From Sulfuricellaceae bacterium (lineage in GTDB: Bacteria; Pseudomonadota; Gammaproteobacteria; Burkholderiales; UBA9220), in assembly GCA_019911985.1 (NCBI GenBank), contig JAIOJO010000124.1:1-13343 (forward strand): a stretch of DNA of 13,343 nucleotides, written 5' to 3'. Shown here in pieces: positions 1 through 7,087 of this stretch. The notes beneath the pieces were generated by a model. It ran no database searches. It was not told the origin of the DNA and was given only the letters and a program-made list of their open reading frames with translations. Every line of letters begins with the position of its first letter. Position 1 is the first letter of the stretch. A program made the translations under genes and the position numbers.

Positions 1-1523
1 GTCTTGTTGTATACATTGTATTTGCCGGAAGGCTTTTTCATCGGAATCCGCTTGATCTCTTTTAGGGTGAGGGCATCGTACACCACAATCGCGCCGTCCA
101 TATCCCAAACGCTAACCAAGGCATACCGGCCGTCGCGGGTGAACTCCACGTGAGCCGAAATCTTGCCCGGCGCGGGACGCAGGGTGGCGACGATTTCCAG
201 GGTTTTCTTGTCGATCACCTGCATGGCGCCCTTATTCGGGCCGAAGAAAACGTCCACCCAGGCATAGGGCGAGTTCTCATGGCTGCGCATGAAAAAACCG
301 GGGCCTAGGGTTTTAATGTGCTTAACCGTTTTCCAGGTATCCATATCGATCACGCTCACCATGCCCTCTTTCAGATTAGGCGTGGCGAACACCGTATGGC
401 CTTTATAATCCCAAGTGATGGCTGAAGCCAGGTGGGGCATTCCAGGCAGATCGACTTCGGCGACGACCTTGCCGCTATCCAAATCCAGTACCTCCCCTTT
501 CTTGGCATTGCGGGCCGTGGCCACGAGGTGGCGATAGGAAGGGTCGAAAAAAAAGTCATCCAGGTAATCCTCGGCTCGAATCCGGCGGATCGGAAATTGC
601 CGTGTTTCCACTGTCATACCCTGGTTGGCCGGATCGTAATCGCGTCGCCACGTGCTCTTGGCCGTCGCCGGTTCCCGGTAGGAAATCTCCCACACCTCGG
701 GCACGTCTTTCAAGGCCACGATAAAACTTTGCCGCGGCTCGGCCTGGTAGACCGCCGACACCCGGGAGCTCTGCCCATTTTCGCCGGCCACCGGTATCAC
801 ACGCATCAGGGATAAATCCGAAGCATCCAATAGCACCAGGGTATGAGGCAGATAATTGCCCACCAACACATACTTTCCGTCGCCGGACACGGCCAGGTTA
901 CGGGTATTAATACCAGCCCTGATTTCCGCAACGATCTTCAGATTGTAGATATCGAATTTACTAATCCAGCCGTCGCGCGAAGCAAAATACACATATCGCC
1001 CGTCATGGGAAAATTTCGGCCCGCCGTGAAGGGCGAAGCGGGTTTGAAAGCGGTAAATCGGCTCGAACTTGTCTCCGTCGAGAATGGTGGCATGATGATC
1101 ACCCGTCTCCACCACCACAAACAGATTGAGGGGATCGGCCTTAAACACCGGCTTGTCCGGCAGGCTGCCGGGAGCGAAATTTTCAATGCGTGAATGCCGG
1201 ATTTCGTTGGCGCCCCAAACCGGCTCCTGCTTCGGCGGCGTGTAGATATAGTCCGCCAGCGCCTGGATTTCCTCCTTGCTCAGCTTCTCGCCGAAAGCGG
1301 GCATTTGCGTGGCGGCACGGCCTTCGCCGATCGTTTTGACCGCCTCCGGGCGACGCAAGCGCTCCAGGTTCTCCGGCAATAGTGCAGGCCCCATGCCCCC
1401 CAAGCGATCCGCACCATGGCAGGAGGCGCAGTGCTGAGTAAACAGTTTCGGGGCATCGATAGCGGCATATGAAACGTTCAGGGAAAACAAACCGAGCACA
1501 AAGGCGAAAAGGCGTAATGACAC
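1..1523 (-). CDS. nirN: Cytochrome c / cytochrome d1 domain protein, NirN-like (3' end cut by window edge)
   Basis: Likely periplasmic dihydro-haem d1 dehydrogenase, the last step in making the d1 cofactor of cd1 nitrite reductase. About 507 codons are visible. The GTG start at 1523 follows GGAGG by 9 bases and opens a signal peptide (residues 1-20, ending SYA). A small class I cytochrome c domain follows, with CASCH at 32-36 and probable Met ligand M74. From about residue 115 it is a d1-type eight-bladed propeller, and it reaches PSGKYNVYN at the window edge, close to where family members end. H364 (in GMPHLA) and H458 (in SAHVEF) are 94 residues apart. From memory this matches the spacing of functional histidines 323 and 417 of Pseudomonas aeruginosa NirN. 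The GDHHATILDGDKF stretch also looks more like NirN than NirS, and NirF normally lacks the c domain. No other nir gene lies on the visible side, so the role in denitrification is inferred. Confidence 0.72.
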   Translation of the reverse strand, partial: MSLRLFAFVLGLFSLNVSYAAIDAPKLFTQHCASCHGADRLGGMGPALLPENLERLRRPEAVKTIGEGRAATQMPAFGEKLSKEEIQALADYIYTPPKQEPVWGANEIRHSRIENFAPGSLPDKPVFKADPLNLFVVVETGDHHATILDGDKFEPIYRFQTRFALHGGPKFSHDGRYVYFASRDGWISKFDIYNLKIVAEIRAGINTRNLAVSGDGKYVLVGNYLPHTLVLLDASDLSLMRVIPVAGENGQSSRVSAVYQAEPRQSFIVALKDVPEVWEISYREPATAKSTWRRDYDPANQGMTVETRQFPIRRIRAEDYLDDFFFDPSYRHLVATARNAKKGEVLDLDSGKVVAEVDLPGMPHLASAITWDYKGHTVFATPNLKEGMVSVIDMDTWKTVKHIKTLGPGFFMRSHENSPYAWVDVFFGPNKGAMQVIDKKTLEIVATLRPAPGKISAHVEFTRDGRYALVSVWDMDGAIVVYDALTLKEIKRIPMKKPSGKYNVYNK

Positions 1524-1897
1524 AGTAGGCTACCTCCGAGTAAACCGCACACCTCATAATGAAATGAGGGGCGGGTTAGTAAAGTTCATCGAAAAATGGG
1601 GCTCGCATCCAGCGAACAGGCCAGACATCTGCCTGCCACTACCGGTCATGCCCCGAGTATAAATCATCGTGGCGCTCGCGTCCGGATGGCCGGAAGAGGT
1701 AAATAGGCGCCGAAAGTAAGCATGCAGCCATGGCTTTAACGGCCACCGCAACGGGTCTTCCCAATCCCCTCATTTGTCCTTGAGCGTTTTTTCATTCAGT
1801 GAAAATACAAAACGTTTTATCCGGTGGGCGTTAAGCTCTTCTTTGCGTAAACTATCCTGCTTAAAAGCGCAAACGTCTACCCTCGGGATCAAGAAAA
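1524..1897. other. Divergent intergenic region between the NirN-like and TPR genes
   Basis: These 374 bases separate two divergent genes and should hold both promoters. Apart from the dyad at 1552-1569 I see only a ten-base palindrome, AAAACGTTTT (1809-1818), and a weak promoter-like pair for the plus strand (TTGAGC near 1785, then AAATAC after 17 bases). The short open frames here have no recognisable protein features and I do not call them. No terminator or RNA gene is seen. Confidence 0.4.
1552..1569. promoter_or_regulatory. Inverted repeat upstream of the NirN-like gene
   Basis: A perfect dyad, CCTCAT-N6-ATGAGG, sits 29-46 bases upstream of the GTG start of the cytochrome gene. The place and symmetry suit an operator, or a hairpin in the leader. 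It does not resemble the FNR/DNR/NNR consensus (TTGAT-N4-ATCAA) that normally governs nir genes, and I see no such box here. The regulator is unknown. Confidence 0.25.
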
Positions 1898-2185
1898 ATG
1901 AACTCCACCAGCATTCAGGATCGGCTTAACACCGCCATTAAGCTCCATTCAGCGGGACATATTGAGCAGGCAGAGCCGATCTATCGTCAAGTCCTGGCCG
2001 CTGACCCCAGACAACCGGATGCGCTTCATTTGCTCGGCGTTATCGCGCATCAACGAGGCAATCCAAGCGCCGCCCTGCCTTTGATAGAGCAGGCGATCCA
2101 GTTGCGGCCCAGGGAAGCCCCTTACCGGAACAACCGGGGCTTGGTGCTGGACGCGCTAGGCCGGCAGAATGTAGCGTGGGAATAA
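1898..2185 (+). CDS. Short TPR-repeat protein, probably a truncated N-terminus
   Basis: A 95-residue protein with two clear tetratricopeptide repeats: about residues 9-42 (helix pair ending LAADPRQPDAL) and 44-77 (HLLGVIAHQRG to QLRPREAPYR). The first helix of a third (NNRGLVLDALGR) starts at 78 and then stops at a TAA. There is no signal peptide or membrane segment. In many proteobacteria this opening sequence begins long TPR proteins with a C-terminal glycosyltransferase or sulfotransferase domain. None follows here, and the stop comes mid-repeat, so the gene is probably a remnant cut by deletion or rearrangement. The Shine-Dalgarno is weak (AAGAAAAATG). The next gene starts one base after the stop, so the two may be co-transcribed. 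A functional mini-TPR scaffold protein remains possible. Confidence 0.6.
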   Translation: MNSTSIQDRLNTAIKLHSAGHIEQAEPIYRQVLAADPRQPDALHLLGVIAHQRGNPSAALPLIEQAIQLRPREAPYRNNRGLVLDALGRQNVAWE

Positions 2186-2186
2186 A

Positions 2187-2837
2187 GTGAAAACTATCGG
2201 CGTACCCGGCAAATTCGTGGCAAAAGCTAACCGGAGTCCCGCTATTCAATCCGGCGCATCGGATGCCGTACGGAATGAACAGGCTGAAAGCCACACCGAT
2301 AGGCTATGCAGCTTCCCGCCGATCGAGGATACACGCGCGAAGGTTCTTATCCTCGGGAGCATGCCGGGAAAAGAGTCCCTCCGGGCTGGCCAATACTATG
2401 CACATCGCCGCAACGCCTTTTGGCCGATCATGGGCGAACTGTTGGGCGCTGACCCGGCATTGCCTTACGAATCGAGAATCCGGCTGCTGAAGTCTGCCGG
2501 CATAGCGGTGTGGGATGTGCTGGCCTCATGCACCCGCGTGAGCAGCCTCGATTCCGATATCGAAGAAGCCCATGCAAACGACTTTGAGTCATTCTTCTTG
2601 ACCCATCCGGGCATCACACATGTCTTTTTCAACGGCGCCATGGCCGAAAAGTACTTCCGAACGCTGGTGCTGCGTTTGCTCGAACCTCGGCTGCTGCGTT
2701 ACCAGCGCCTCCCGTCAACCAGTCCGGCCCACGCGGCTATATCCTACAAGCAAAAGCTGGATGCCTGGAAAGTTGTCATCCCAACAGACCGGCAGCCATC
2801 CGCCCATCAAAGCCCGAGTATTGGCAGCCAATTTTAG
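2187..2837 (+). CDS. DNA-deoxyinosine / uracil-DNA glycosylase, UDG family 6 (HDG)
   Basis: A base-excision repair enzyme expected to remove hypoxanthine, made by adenine deamination, from DNA in the cytosol. The 216-residue reading has the family 6 motifs. GSMPG at 57-61 is the active-site loop. YYAHRRNAFW at 70-79 carries N76, the likely catalytic Asn. GIAVWDVLASC is near 105-115, FFNG at 147-150, and the minor-groove loop LPSTSPAHA at 175-183, followed by KLDAW. Family members usually begin close to the SFPPI seen at 42-46, so the first 40 or so residues are an unusual leader. The starts available are GTG at 2187 or 2217. Either the start is a later non-ATG codon or the leader derives from the rearrangement that truncated the preceding TPR gene. 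The usual AHPRN is AHRRN here. Its stop overlaps that of uvrB. Confidence 0.85.
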   Translation: MKTIGVPGKFVAKANRSPAIQSGASDAVRNEQAESHTDRLCSFPPIEDTRAKVLILGSMPGKESLRAGQYYAHRRNAFWPIMGELLGADPALPYESRIRLLKSAGIAVWDVLASCTRVSSLDSDIEEAHANDFESFFLTHPGITHVFFNGAMAEKYFRTLVLRLLEPRLLRYQRLPSTSPAHAAISYKQKLDAWKVVIPTDRQPSAHQSPSIGSQF

Positions 2838-4867
2838 TCTGGGTCGTGCAATTCGACGCCGTAAAACCGCAGCTTTAGTTCCTTGAGCTGGTCGCGTAAT
2901 TCGGCGGCCTTTTCGAATTCCATATTCTTCGCGCAGGCCAGCATATCTTTCTCTATTTTTTTCAATTGCTTGAGCAATTGCTTCTCGGTCATGTGCTGGT
3001 AAATGGCCTGTTGCTGCGCCGCCTTCAATTCTTGTTTCGCTTCGTCGGGGTTGTACATGCCCTCGATAATGTCCTTGATGCGTTTCGTCACGCCTTTCGG
3101 AGTGATGCCATGGGCAAGATTATGGGCGATTTGCTTATTGCGCCGCCGTTCGGTTTCATCGATGGCAATACGCATGGATTTGGTGATTTTGTCGCCGTAA
3201 AGGATAGCCATTCCGTTGATATGCCGCGCCGCCCGGCCGATAGTCTGTATCAGCGAACGTTCCGAGCGGAGGAAACCTTCTTTGTCCGCATCAAGTATCG
3301 CCACCAAGGATACCTCCGGAATATCCAAGCCTTCCCGCAATAGGTTGATGCCCACCAGAACGTCGAATATTCCTAGGCGCAGATCGCGGATAATTTCCAC
3401 CCGTTCCACCGTATCGATATCGGAATGCAGGTAGCGCACTTTGATGCCGTGGTCGCCGAGATAATCGGTCAAGTCCTCCGACATGCGCTTGGTCAATGTG
3501 GTTATCAACACGCGCTCGCCCCGTGCAATGCGCAAACTCACCTCCGACATCACATCGTCCACTTGCGTAGCCACAGGGCGCACTTCCACCATCGGGTCCA
3601 CCAGCCCGGTCGGCCGCACCACCTGCTCCACCACTTGGCCGGTATGCTCCGCTTCGTATACGGATGGCGTGGCCGAGACGAAAACGGTCTGGCGCATCAT
3701 TTGCTCGAATTCTTCGAAGCGCAGCGGACGGTTGTCCATCGCACTGGGCAGGCGGAAACCGTAGTTCACCAGATTTTCCTTGCGCGCCCGGTCGCCCTTA
3801 TACATGCCGCCGACCTGCGGCACGGTGACGTGGGATTCGTCTATAAACATCAAGGCATTGGGAGGAAGATAGTCGAGCAGGGTCGGAGGGGGTTCGCCCG
3901 GTTTTCGGCCGGAAAGATGGCGAGAGTAATTCTCGATACCTTTGCAGAACCCGAGTTCATTGAGCATTTCCAGATCGAAGCGGGTGCGCTGCTCGATGCG
4001 TTGCGCCTCCACCAGCTTGTTCTCACGGATATAAAAGGCGAGGCGCTCGCGCAACTCCTCCTTGATCGCCTCGATTGCACGCAACACGGTGTGGCGCGGG
4101 GTCACATAATGGCTGGAGGGGTAAACGGTAAAGCGCGGGATTTTCTGCAGGATATGGCCGGTTAGCGGATCGAATACCGACAGCGTTTCTATCTCGTCAT
4201 CGAACAAGGTAATGCGTAGCGCCGACTCAGAGTTTTCCGCCGGAAATACATCGATCACGTCGCCCCGCACCCGAAATGCGCCGCGATGAAAATCCAGTTC
4301 GTTGCGTTCGTACTGCATTTCGCTGAGCCGTTTGAGGATATCGCGCTGCCCCATGCGCTCGCCTTGGCGCAAATGCAGAATCATGCCATGGTAATCCACC
4401 GGGTCGCCGATGCCGTAGATGCACGATACCGTCGCCACGATCACGCTATCCTCGCGCTCCAACAAGGCTTTGGTGGCGGATAGCCGCATCTGCTCGATAT
4501 GCTCGTTAATACTGGAGTCTTTTTCGATGAACATATCCCGCGAAGGAACGTAGGCCTCGGGCTGGTAATAATCGTAGTAGGAAACGAAATATTCCACCGC
4601 ATTTTCCGGAAAAAATTCGCGCATTTCCGCATACAACTGTGCCGCTAAGGTCTTATTCGGCGCCATCACGATGGCTGGCCGCCCCGTCCGGGCGATGACG
4701 TTGGCCATGGTATAGGTTTTGCCGGAACCAGTAACGCCGAGCAGGGTCTGGAACAGCAAGCCATTCTCTATGCCCTCCACCAATTGTTCAATCGCGGCAG
4801 ACTGGTCGCCGGCCGGCGGAAAAGGTTGGTGCAGGCGAAACGGGCTATTGGGAAAAGTTGCGATCAC
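2834..4867 (-). CDS. uvrB: UvrABC excinuclease subunit B
   Basis: The damage-verifying helicase-like subunit of nucleotide excision repair. UvrA loads it at lesions; it then recruits UvrC for dual incision and is removed with the oligonucleotide by UvrD. It is full length, 677 residues. Walker A is GVTGSGKT at 44-51. The damage-probing beta-hairpin runs from about 97 to 118 (YYDYYQPEAYVPSRD). The DESH box is at 343-346. The later helicase motifs are present (FVSATPS; LLREGLDIPE; QTIGRAARH), and the C-terminal UVR motif that contacts UvrC lies near 637-672. The start is the GTG at 4867, since no ATG lies near enough to the conserved N-terminus (SPFRL...PAGDQ); its ribosome binding site is weak. 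I see no CTGT-N8-ACAG LexA box upstream, so SOS control is not evident. The gene is divergent from the aminotransferase and convergent with the glycosylase. Confidence 0.98.
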   Translation of the reverse strand: MIATFPNSPFRLHQPFPPAGDQSAAIEQLVEGIENGLLFQTLLGVTGSGKTYTMANVIARTGRPAIVMAPNKTLAAQLYAEMREFFPENAVEYFVSYYDYYQPEAYVPSRDMFIEKDSSINEHIEQMRLSATKALLEREDSVIVATVSCIYGIGDPVDYHGMILHLRQGERMGQRDILKRLSEMQYERNELDFHRGAFRVRGDVIDVFPAENSESALRITLFDDEIETLSVFDPLTGHILQKIPRFTVYPSSHYVTPRHTVLRAIEAIKEELRERLAFYIRENKLVEAQRIEQRTRFDLEMLNELGFCKGIENYSRHLSGRKPGEPPPTLLDYLPPNALMFIDESHVTVPQVGGMYKGDRARKENLVNYGFRLPSAMDNRPLRFEEFEQMMRQTVFVSATPSVYEAEHTGQVVEQVVRPTGLVDPMVEVRPVATQVDDVMSEVSLRIARGERVLITTLTKRMSEDLTDYLGDHGIKVRYLHSDIDTVERVEIIRDLRLGIFDVLVGINLLREGLDIPEVSLVAILDADKEGFLRSERSLIQTIGRAARHINGMAILYGDKITKSMRIAIDETERRRNKQIAHNLAHGITPKGVTKRIKDIIEGMYNPDEAKQELKAAQQQAIYQHMTEKQLLKQLKKIEKDMLACAKNMEFEKAAELRDQLKELKLRFYGVELHDPD

Positions 4868-4949
4868 GAGTAGAATTGCACGGTTTTAACGAACTTATGA
4901 TATTACCACGCGCGGGGTATTTCCGCGTTTTATGCCAAAGGAAGGAATT
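4868..4949. promoter_or_regulatory. Divergent promoter region of uvrB and the aminotransferase
   Basis: Only 82 bases separate the two chosen start codons, so both promoters must lie here or overlap the gene ends. For the plus strand, TTGCAC (4876-4881) and GATATT (4899-4904) are 17 bases apart, a plausible but weak sigma-70 pair. AAGGAAGGAA at 4939-4948 is a strong ribosome binding site for the GTG at 4950. No clear pair was found for uvrB. Confidence 0.35.
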
Positions 4950-6143
4950 GTGGAACTTTCACAGCGTGTTCAGGCCATCAAGGAATCCCCCACCCTAGCC
5001 GTCACTGCCCGCGCCGCCAAGCTCAAGGCGGAAGGCCGGGATATTATCGGCCTGGGTGCCGGCGAACCGGATTTCGACACGCCACAGCACATCAAGGACG
5101 CCGCCATTGCGGCGATCAATAACGGCTTCACAAAATATACCCCAGTCGGAGGCATCCCTAGCCTGAAAAATGCGATCGCCGCAAAATTCAAGCGCGACAA
5201 CGGATTAGACTACTCGGTAGGGGAAATTATCGTCGGCGTCGGCGGCAAACAGTGCATCTTCAACTTAGCCTTGGCGGTGCTCAACCCAGGCGACGAAGTG
5301 ATCATTCCCGCCCCCTTTTGGGTCTCCTACGCCGACATCGCCAGGGTGGCAGAAGCCAAACCGGTGATCGTCAGTTGCGGCATCGAACAGGGCTTCAAGA
5401 TCAGCCCGGCCCAATTGAACGCGGCCATCACAGCCAAAACCAAGCTATTCATCATCAACAGCCCCTCCAATCCGACCGGAGCGGTCTATTCCCTGGCCGA
5501 ACTCAAGGCGCTGGGCGAGGTGTTGCGCAAACATCCCCACGTTCTCATCGCAACCGACGATATGTACGAACACGTCAATTTAGCCGGCGCGGCATTCTCC
5601 AACATACTCAACGCCGCCCCCGGCCTGCGCGACCGGACCGTCGTTCTCAATGGCGTATCCAAAGCCTACTCCATGACGGGTTGGCGCATCGGCTATGCGG
5701 CAGGGCCGGAAAAAATCATCAAGGCGATGGAAATCCTCCAGTCCCAATCCACCTCGAATCCCACCTCGATCTCCCAGGTGGCCGCGCAAGCCGCGTTAGA
5801 CGGGGATCAAGCGTGCATAACACCCATGGTCACAGCCTTCCGCGAACGCCACGATTTCGTGGTACGCCGATTCAATGAAATCAGTGGATTGACTTGCATC
5901 AAGGCCGGCGGCGCATTCTACGCTTTCCCGGATGCGCGGGTAGCCATAGCCGACTTGCACCGCCGCGGCATCATCGCCGAAGCGACCGACCTGGCACTAT
6001 CCGAATATTTGCTGGAAAAAGCGGGTGTAGCCGTCGTTCCCGGATCAGCCTTCGGCGCAGAGGGCTATTTTCGGATATCGTTCGCTACCTCCATGGCGAA
6101 TCTGGAAAGTGCGCTGGAGCGAATTCAAACGGCCTTGGCTTAG
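4950..6143 (+). CDS. PLP-dependent class I aminotransferase, aspartate aminotransferase subgroup Ib
   Basis: Cytosolic transaminase, most likely aspartate plus 2-oxoglutarate to oxaloacetate plus glutamate; some relatives also use prephenate or aromatic substrates. It has 397 residues. The fold-type I pattern is complete: GAGEPDFDTP early on, N174 in NSPSNPTG, D203 and Y206 in TDDMYEH (PLP ring contacts), Schiff-base lysine K238 in SKAYSMTGWRIGY, R246 (phosphate), and R375 in YFRISFA (substrate carboxylate). I chose GTG 4950 over ATG 4932 for two reasons: the six codons between them contain the Shine-Dalgarno AAGGAAGG, and family members begin with the ELSQRVQAIK seen right after the GTG. It sits divergently beside uvrB, an arrangement also found, from memory, in Pseudomonas, and no functional link is implied. 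A strong hairpin lies 33 bases after the stop. Confidence 0.93.
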   Translation: MELSQRVQAIKESPTLAVTARAAKLKAEGRDIIGLGAGEPDFDTPQHIKDAAIAAINNGFTKYTPVGGIPSLKNAIAAKFKRDNGLDYSVGEIIVGVGGKQCIFNLALAVLNPGDEVIIPAPFWVSYADIARVAEAKPVIVSCGIEQGFKISPAQLNAAITAKTKLFIINSPSNPTGAVYSLAELKALGEVLRKHPHVLIATDDMYEHVNLAGAAFSNILNAAPGLRDRTVVLNGVSKAYSMTGWRIGYAAGPEKIIKAMEILQSQSTSNPTSISQVAAQAALDGDQACITPMVTAFRERHDFVVRRFNEISGLTCIKAGGAFYAFPDARVAIADLHRRGIIAEATDLALSEYLLEKAGVAVVPGSAFGAEGYFRISFATSMANLESALERIQTALA

Positions 6144-6175
6144 ACATCCCTAAGAATTTCCCTTATCCGTTAGTA

Positions 6176-6204
6176 AGGCATCCGCTTAGAACAAGCGGAT
6201 GCCT
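6176..6204 (+). terminator. Strong hairpin after the aminotransferase gene
   Basis: A perfect 12-base-pair stem (arms 6176-6187 and 6193-6204, core GGCATCCGCTT) with the loop AGAAC lies 33 bases after the stop codon. No U-run follows (TCTGTCG), so it is not a textbook intrinsic terminator. It may still end transcription or protect the 3' end of the transcript. A second, AT-only hairpin (CACTTTA-AAAA-TAAAGTG) follows at 6247-6264. Confidence 0.6.
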
Positions 6205-6442
6205 CTGTCGTATAACGCATCGCCATCACCTCCGACACTGACAATACACTTTAAAAATAAAGTGATAGAAATATTCCCACACCTCCATTAACGCCATAGG
6301 GGCCGATCACGGGGTCACAAATAATTTACAAAAATTTAACACTTTTAGGGTTGTCAGCCAAATCGCATTGTCATATCGTTATATTCCCCAAAGATAATAC
6401 AAGTAACTGCAAAGTGCCTTATCGTAAACCGGGAGATACACC
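6205..6442. other. AT-rich leader region of the first 68-residue gene
   Basis: Together with the preceding hairpin, about 300 bases separate the aminotransferase from the next gene. Base composition falls to visibly AT-rich. It holds the hairpin at 6247-6264 and the promoter-like pair at 6351-6379. No coding frame is supported. A GGGAGA ribosome binding site (near 6431-6436) precedes the ATG at 6443. Confidence 0.45.
6351..6379 (+). promoter_or_regulatory. Probable promoter of the first 68-residue gene
   Basis: TTGTCA (6351-6356) and TATCGT (6374-6379) are exactly 17 bases apart, a sigma-70-like layout that would give a leader of about 57 bases. The paralogous gene has the same layout with the identical TATCGT hexamer, which raises confidence above what either would merit alone. 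AT-rich DNA lies upstream. A second TATCGT occurs at about 6421 without a matching -35. Confidence 0.5.
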
Positions 6443-6649
6443 ATGGATATGCACGCGTTTATTCAGGCCGAAGCACTAATACATCAATTCCGTAAAACCA
6501 TTCCGGGTTCGTCCCATACCGCCCGATCCATTGACCGTAATGACCCGTGGAATAAGGTGGCCGCTTTCGCCAAAGGTGATGGCTATACCGACATGGCGAA
6601 TAAACTGGAGCACATTTGGGTCGAAAAAGCAGAAGACTTTAAGCAGTAA
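6443..6649 (+). CDS. Small protein of unknown function, 68 residues (paralog 1)
   Basis: I do not recognise this family. The protein is soluble-looking with no signal peptide, membrane segment or cysteine. It starts MDMHAFIQAEALIHQFRKTI, likely an amphipathic helix, then has a polar linker (PGSSHTARSIDRND). A second helical part (WNKVAAFAKGDGYTDMANKL) carries a GY pair, and the tail is charged. It aligns without gaps to the protein at 7088-7294 with about 44 of 68 identities, strongest in residues 1-34. That two copies kept the same length and frame while diverging is good evidence that both are translated. A GGGAGA ribosome binding site precedes the ATG. The helix-loop-helix with GY faintly recalls Nif11-type leader peptides, but there is no GG cleavage site or cysteine-rich core, so I do not assign it. 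Confidence 0.8.
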   Translation: MDMHAFIQAEALIHQFRKTIPGSSHTARSIDRNDPWNKVAAFAKGDGYTDMANKLEHIWVEKAEDFKQ

Positions 6650-7087
6650 TCGAAAAACCATGCTTGGGCATGCCGCACTCTGAAGGACGGCGAGCAACGA
6701 GCAAACGGTTTTCTATTCTTAGCGTGGACTTTCTTGCCTTTCAGGGGCTTCATCTGGGTCTATAGCCTTACTTCTACAGCCCGCCAATCGGGTGATTTGT
6801 ACATCGAATAGGCCTCAATTACTTTCTTTGCATTCAAAACGGGCCGTCACAACCATGGCATGGCTACATAAATTAGCAATTCTTCAGTCTAAGGTCTCCA
6901 GTCATCATCGCTTTCAATCTCCCCGCATTGTCTTGCCGACTCTTTTTGATAATCGCCCATTGCATTAGCATTTAATTATTTATTAATTCAAAACAAATAA
7001 TTGCAAATAATTCATAGTTGGCTTATCGTCAGAACGTAACCAGTACTAAAGTACCAATTCCACCATCAACAAACCGGGGCACCCATC
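6650..7087. other. Long spacer between the two small paralogs
   Basis: A 438-base gap. The last 130 bases are very AT-rich (6960-7020 especially) and lead into the promoter-like pair at 7001-7029. The first part contains only a weak inverted repeat just after the stop (CATGC-TTGG-GCATG, 6659-6672). I looked for remnants of a third paralog copy and for a convincing open frame and found neither. A small RNA could lie here but nothing in the sequence proves it. Confidence 0.4.
7001..7029 (+). promoter_or_regulatory. Probable promoter of the second 68-residue gene
   Basis: TTGCAA (7001-7006) and TATCGT (7024-7029) are 17 bases apart, directly after a stretch of almost pure A/T (about 6968-7000) that could act as an UP element or bind a nucleoid silencer. 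The spacing and the -10 hexamer equal those of the promoter-like pair before the paralog at 6443. Confidence 0.5.

Noticed and set aside
1183..1557. Open frame starting ATG at 1557, opposite the intergenic region and overlapping the NirN-like gene
   Set aside because: It is a shifted reading of the cytochrome gene's signal peptide and c domain. The frame beginning at GTG 1523 gives the signal peptide and CASCH motif.
1554..1751. 65-residue minus-strand open frame in the intergenic region
   Set aside because: No ribosome binding site, recognisable domain or plausible composition.
1809..1818. AAAACGTTTT palindrome as an operator
   Set aside because: Too short and AT-rich to support on its own, and it has no partner site.
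3425..4165. 246-residue plus-strand open frame inside uvrB
   Set aside because: Antisense shadow of a fully conserved uvrB. Its His-rich composition is what complementary reading of this gene produces.
4868..4949. LexA box controlling uvrB
   Set aside because: No CTGT-N8-ACAG sequence is present between uvrB and the aminotransferase.
5252..5878. 208-residue plus-strand open frame inside the aminotransferase
   Set aside because: Arg/Gln-rich out-of-frame reading of an intact gene carrying all catalytic residues.
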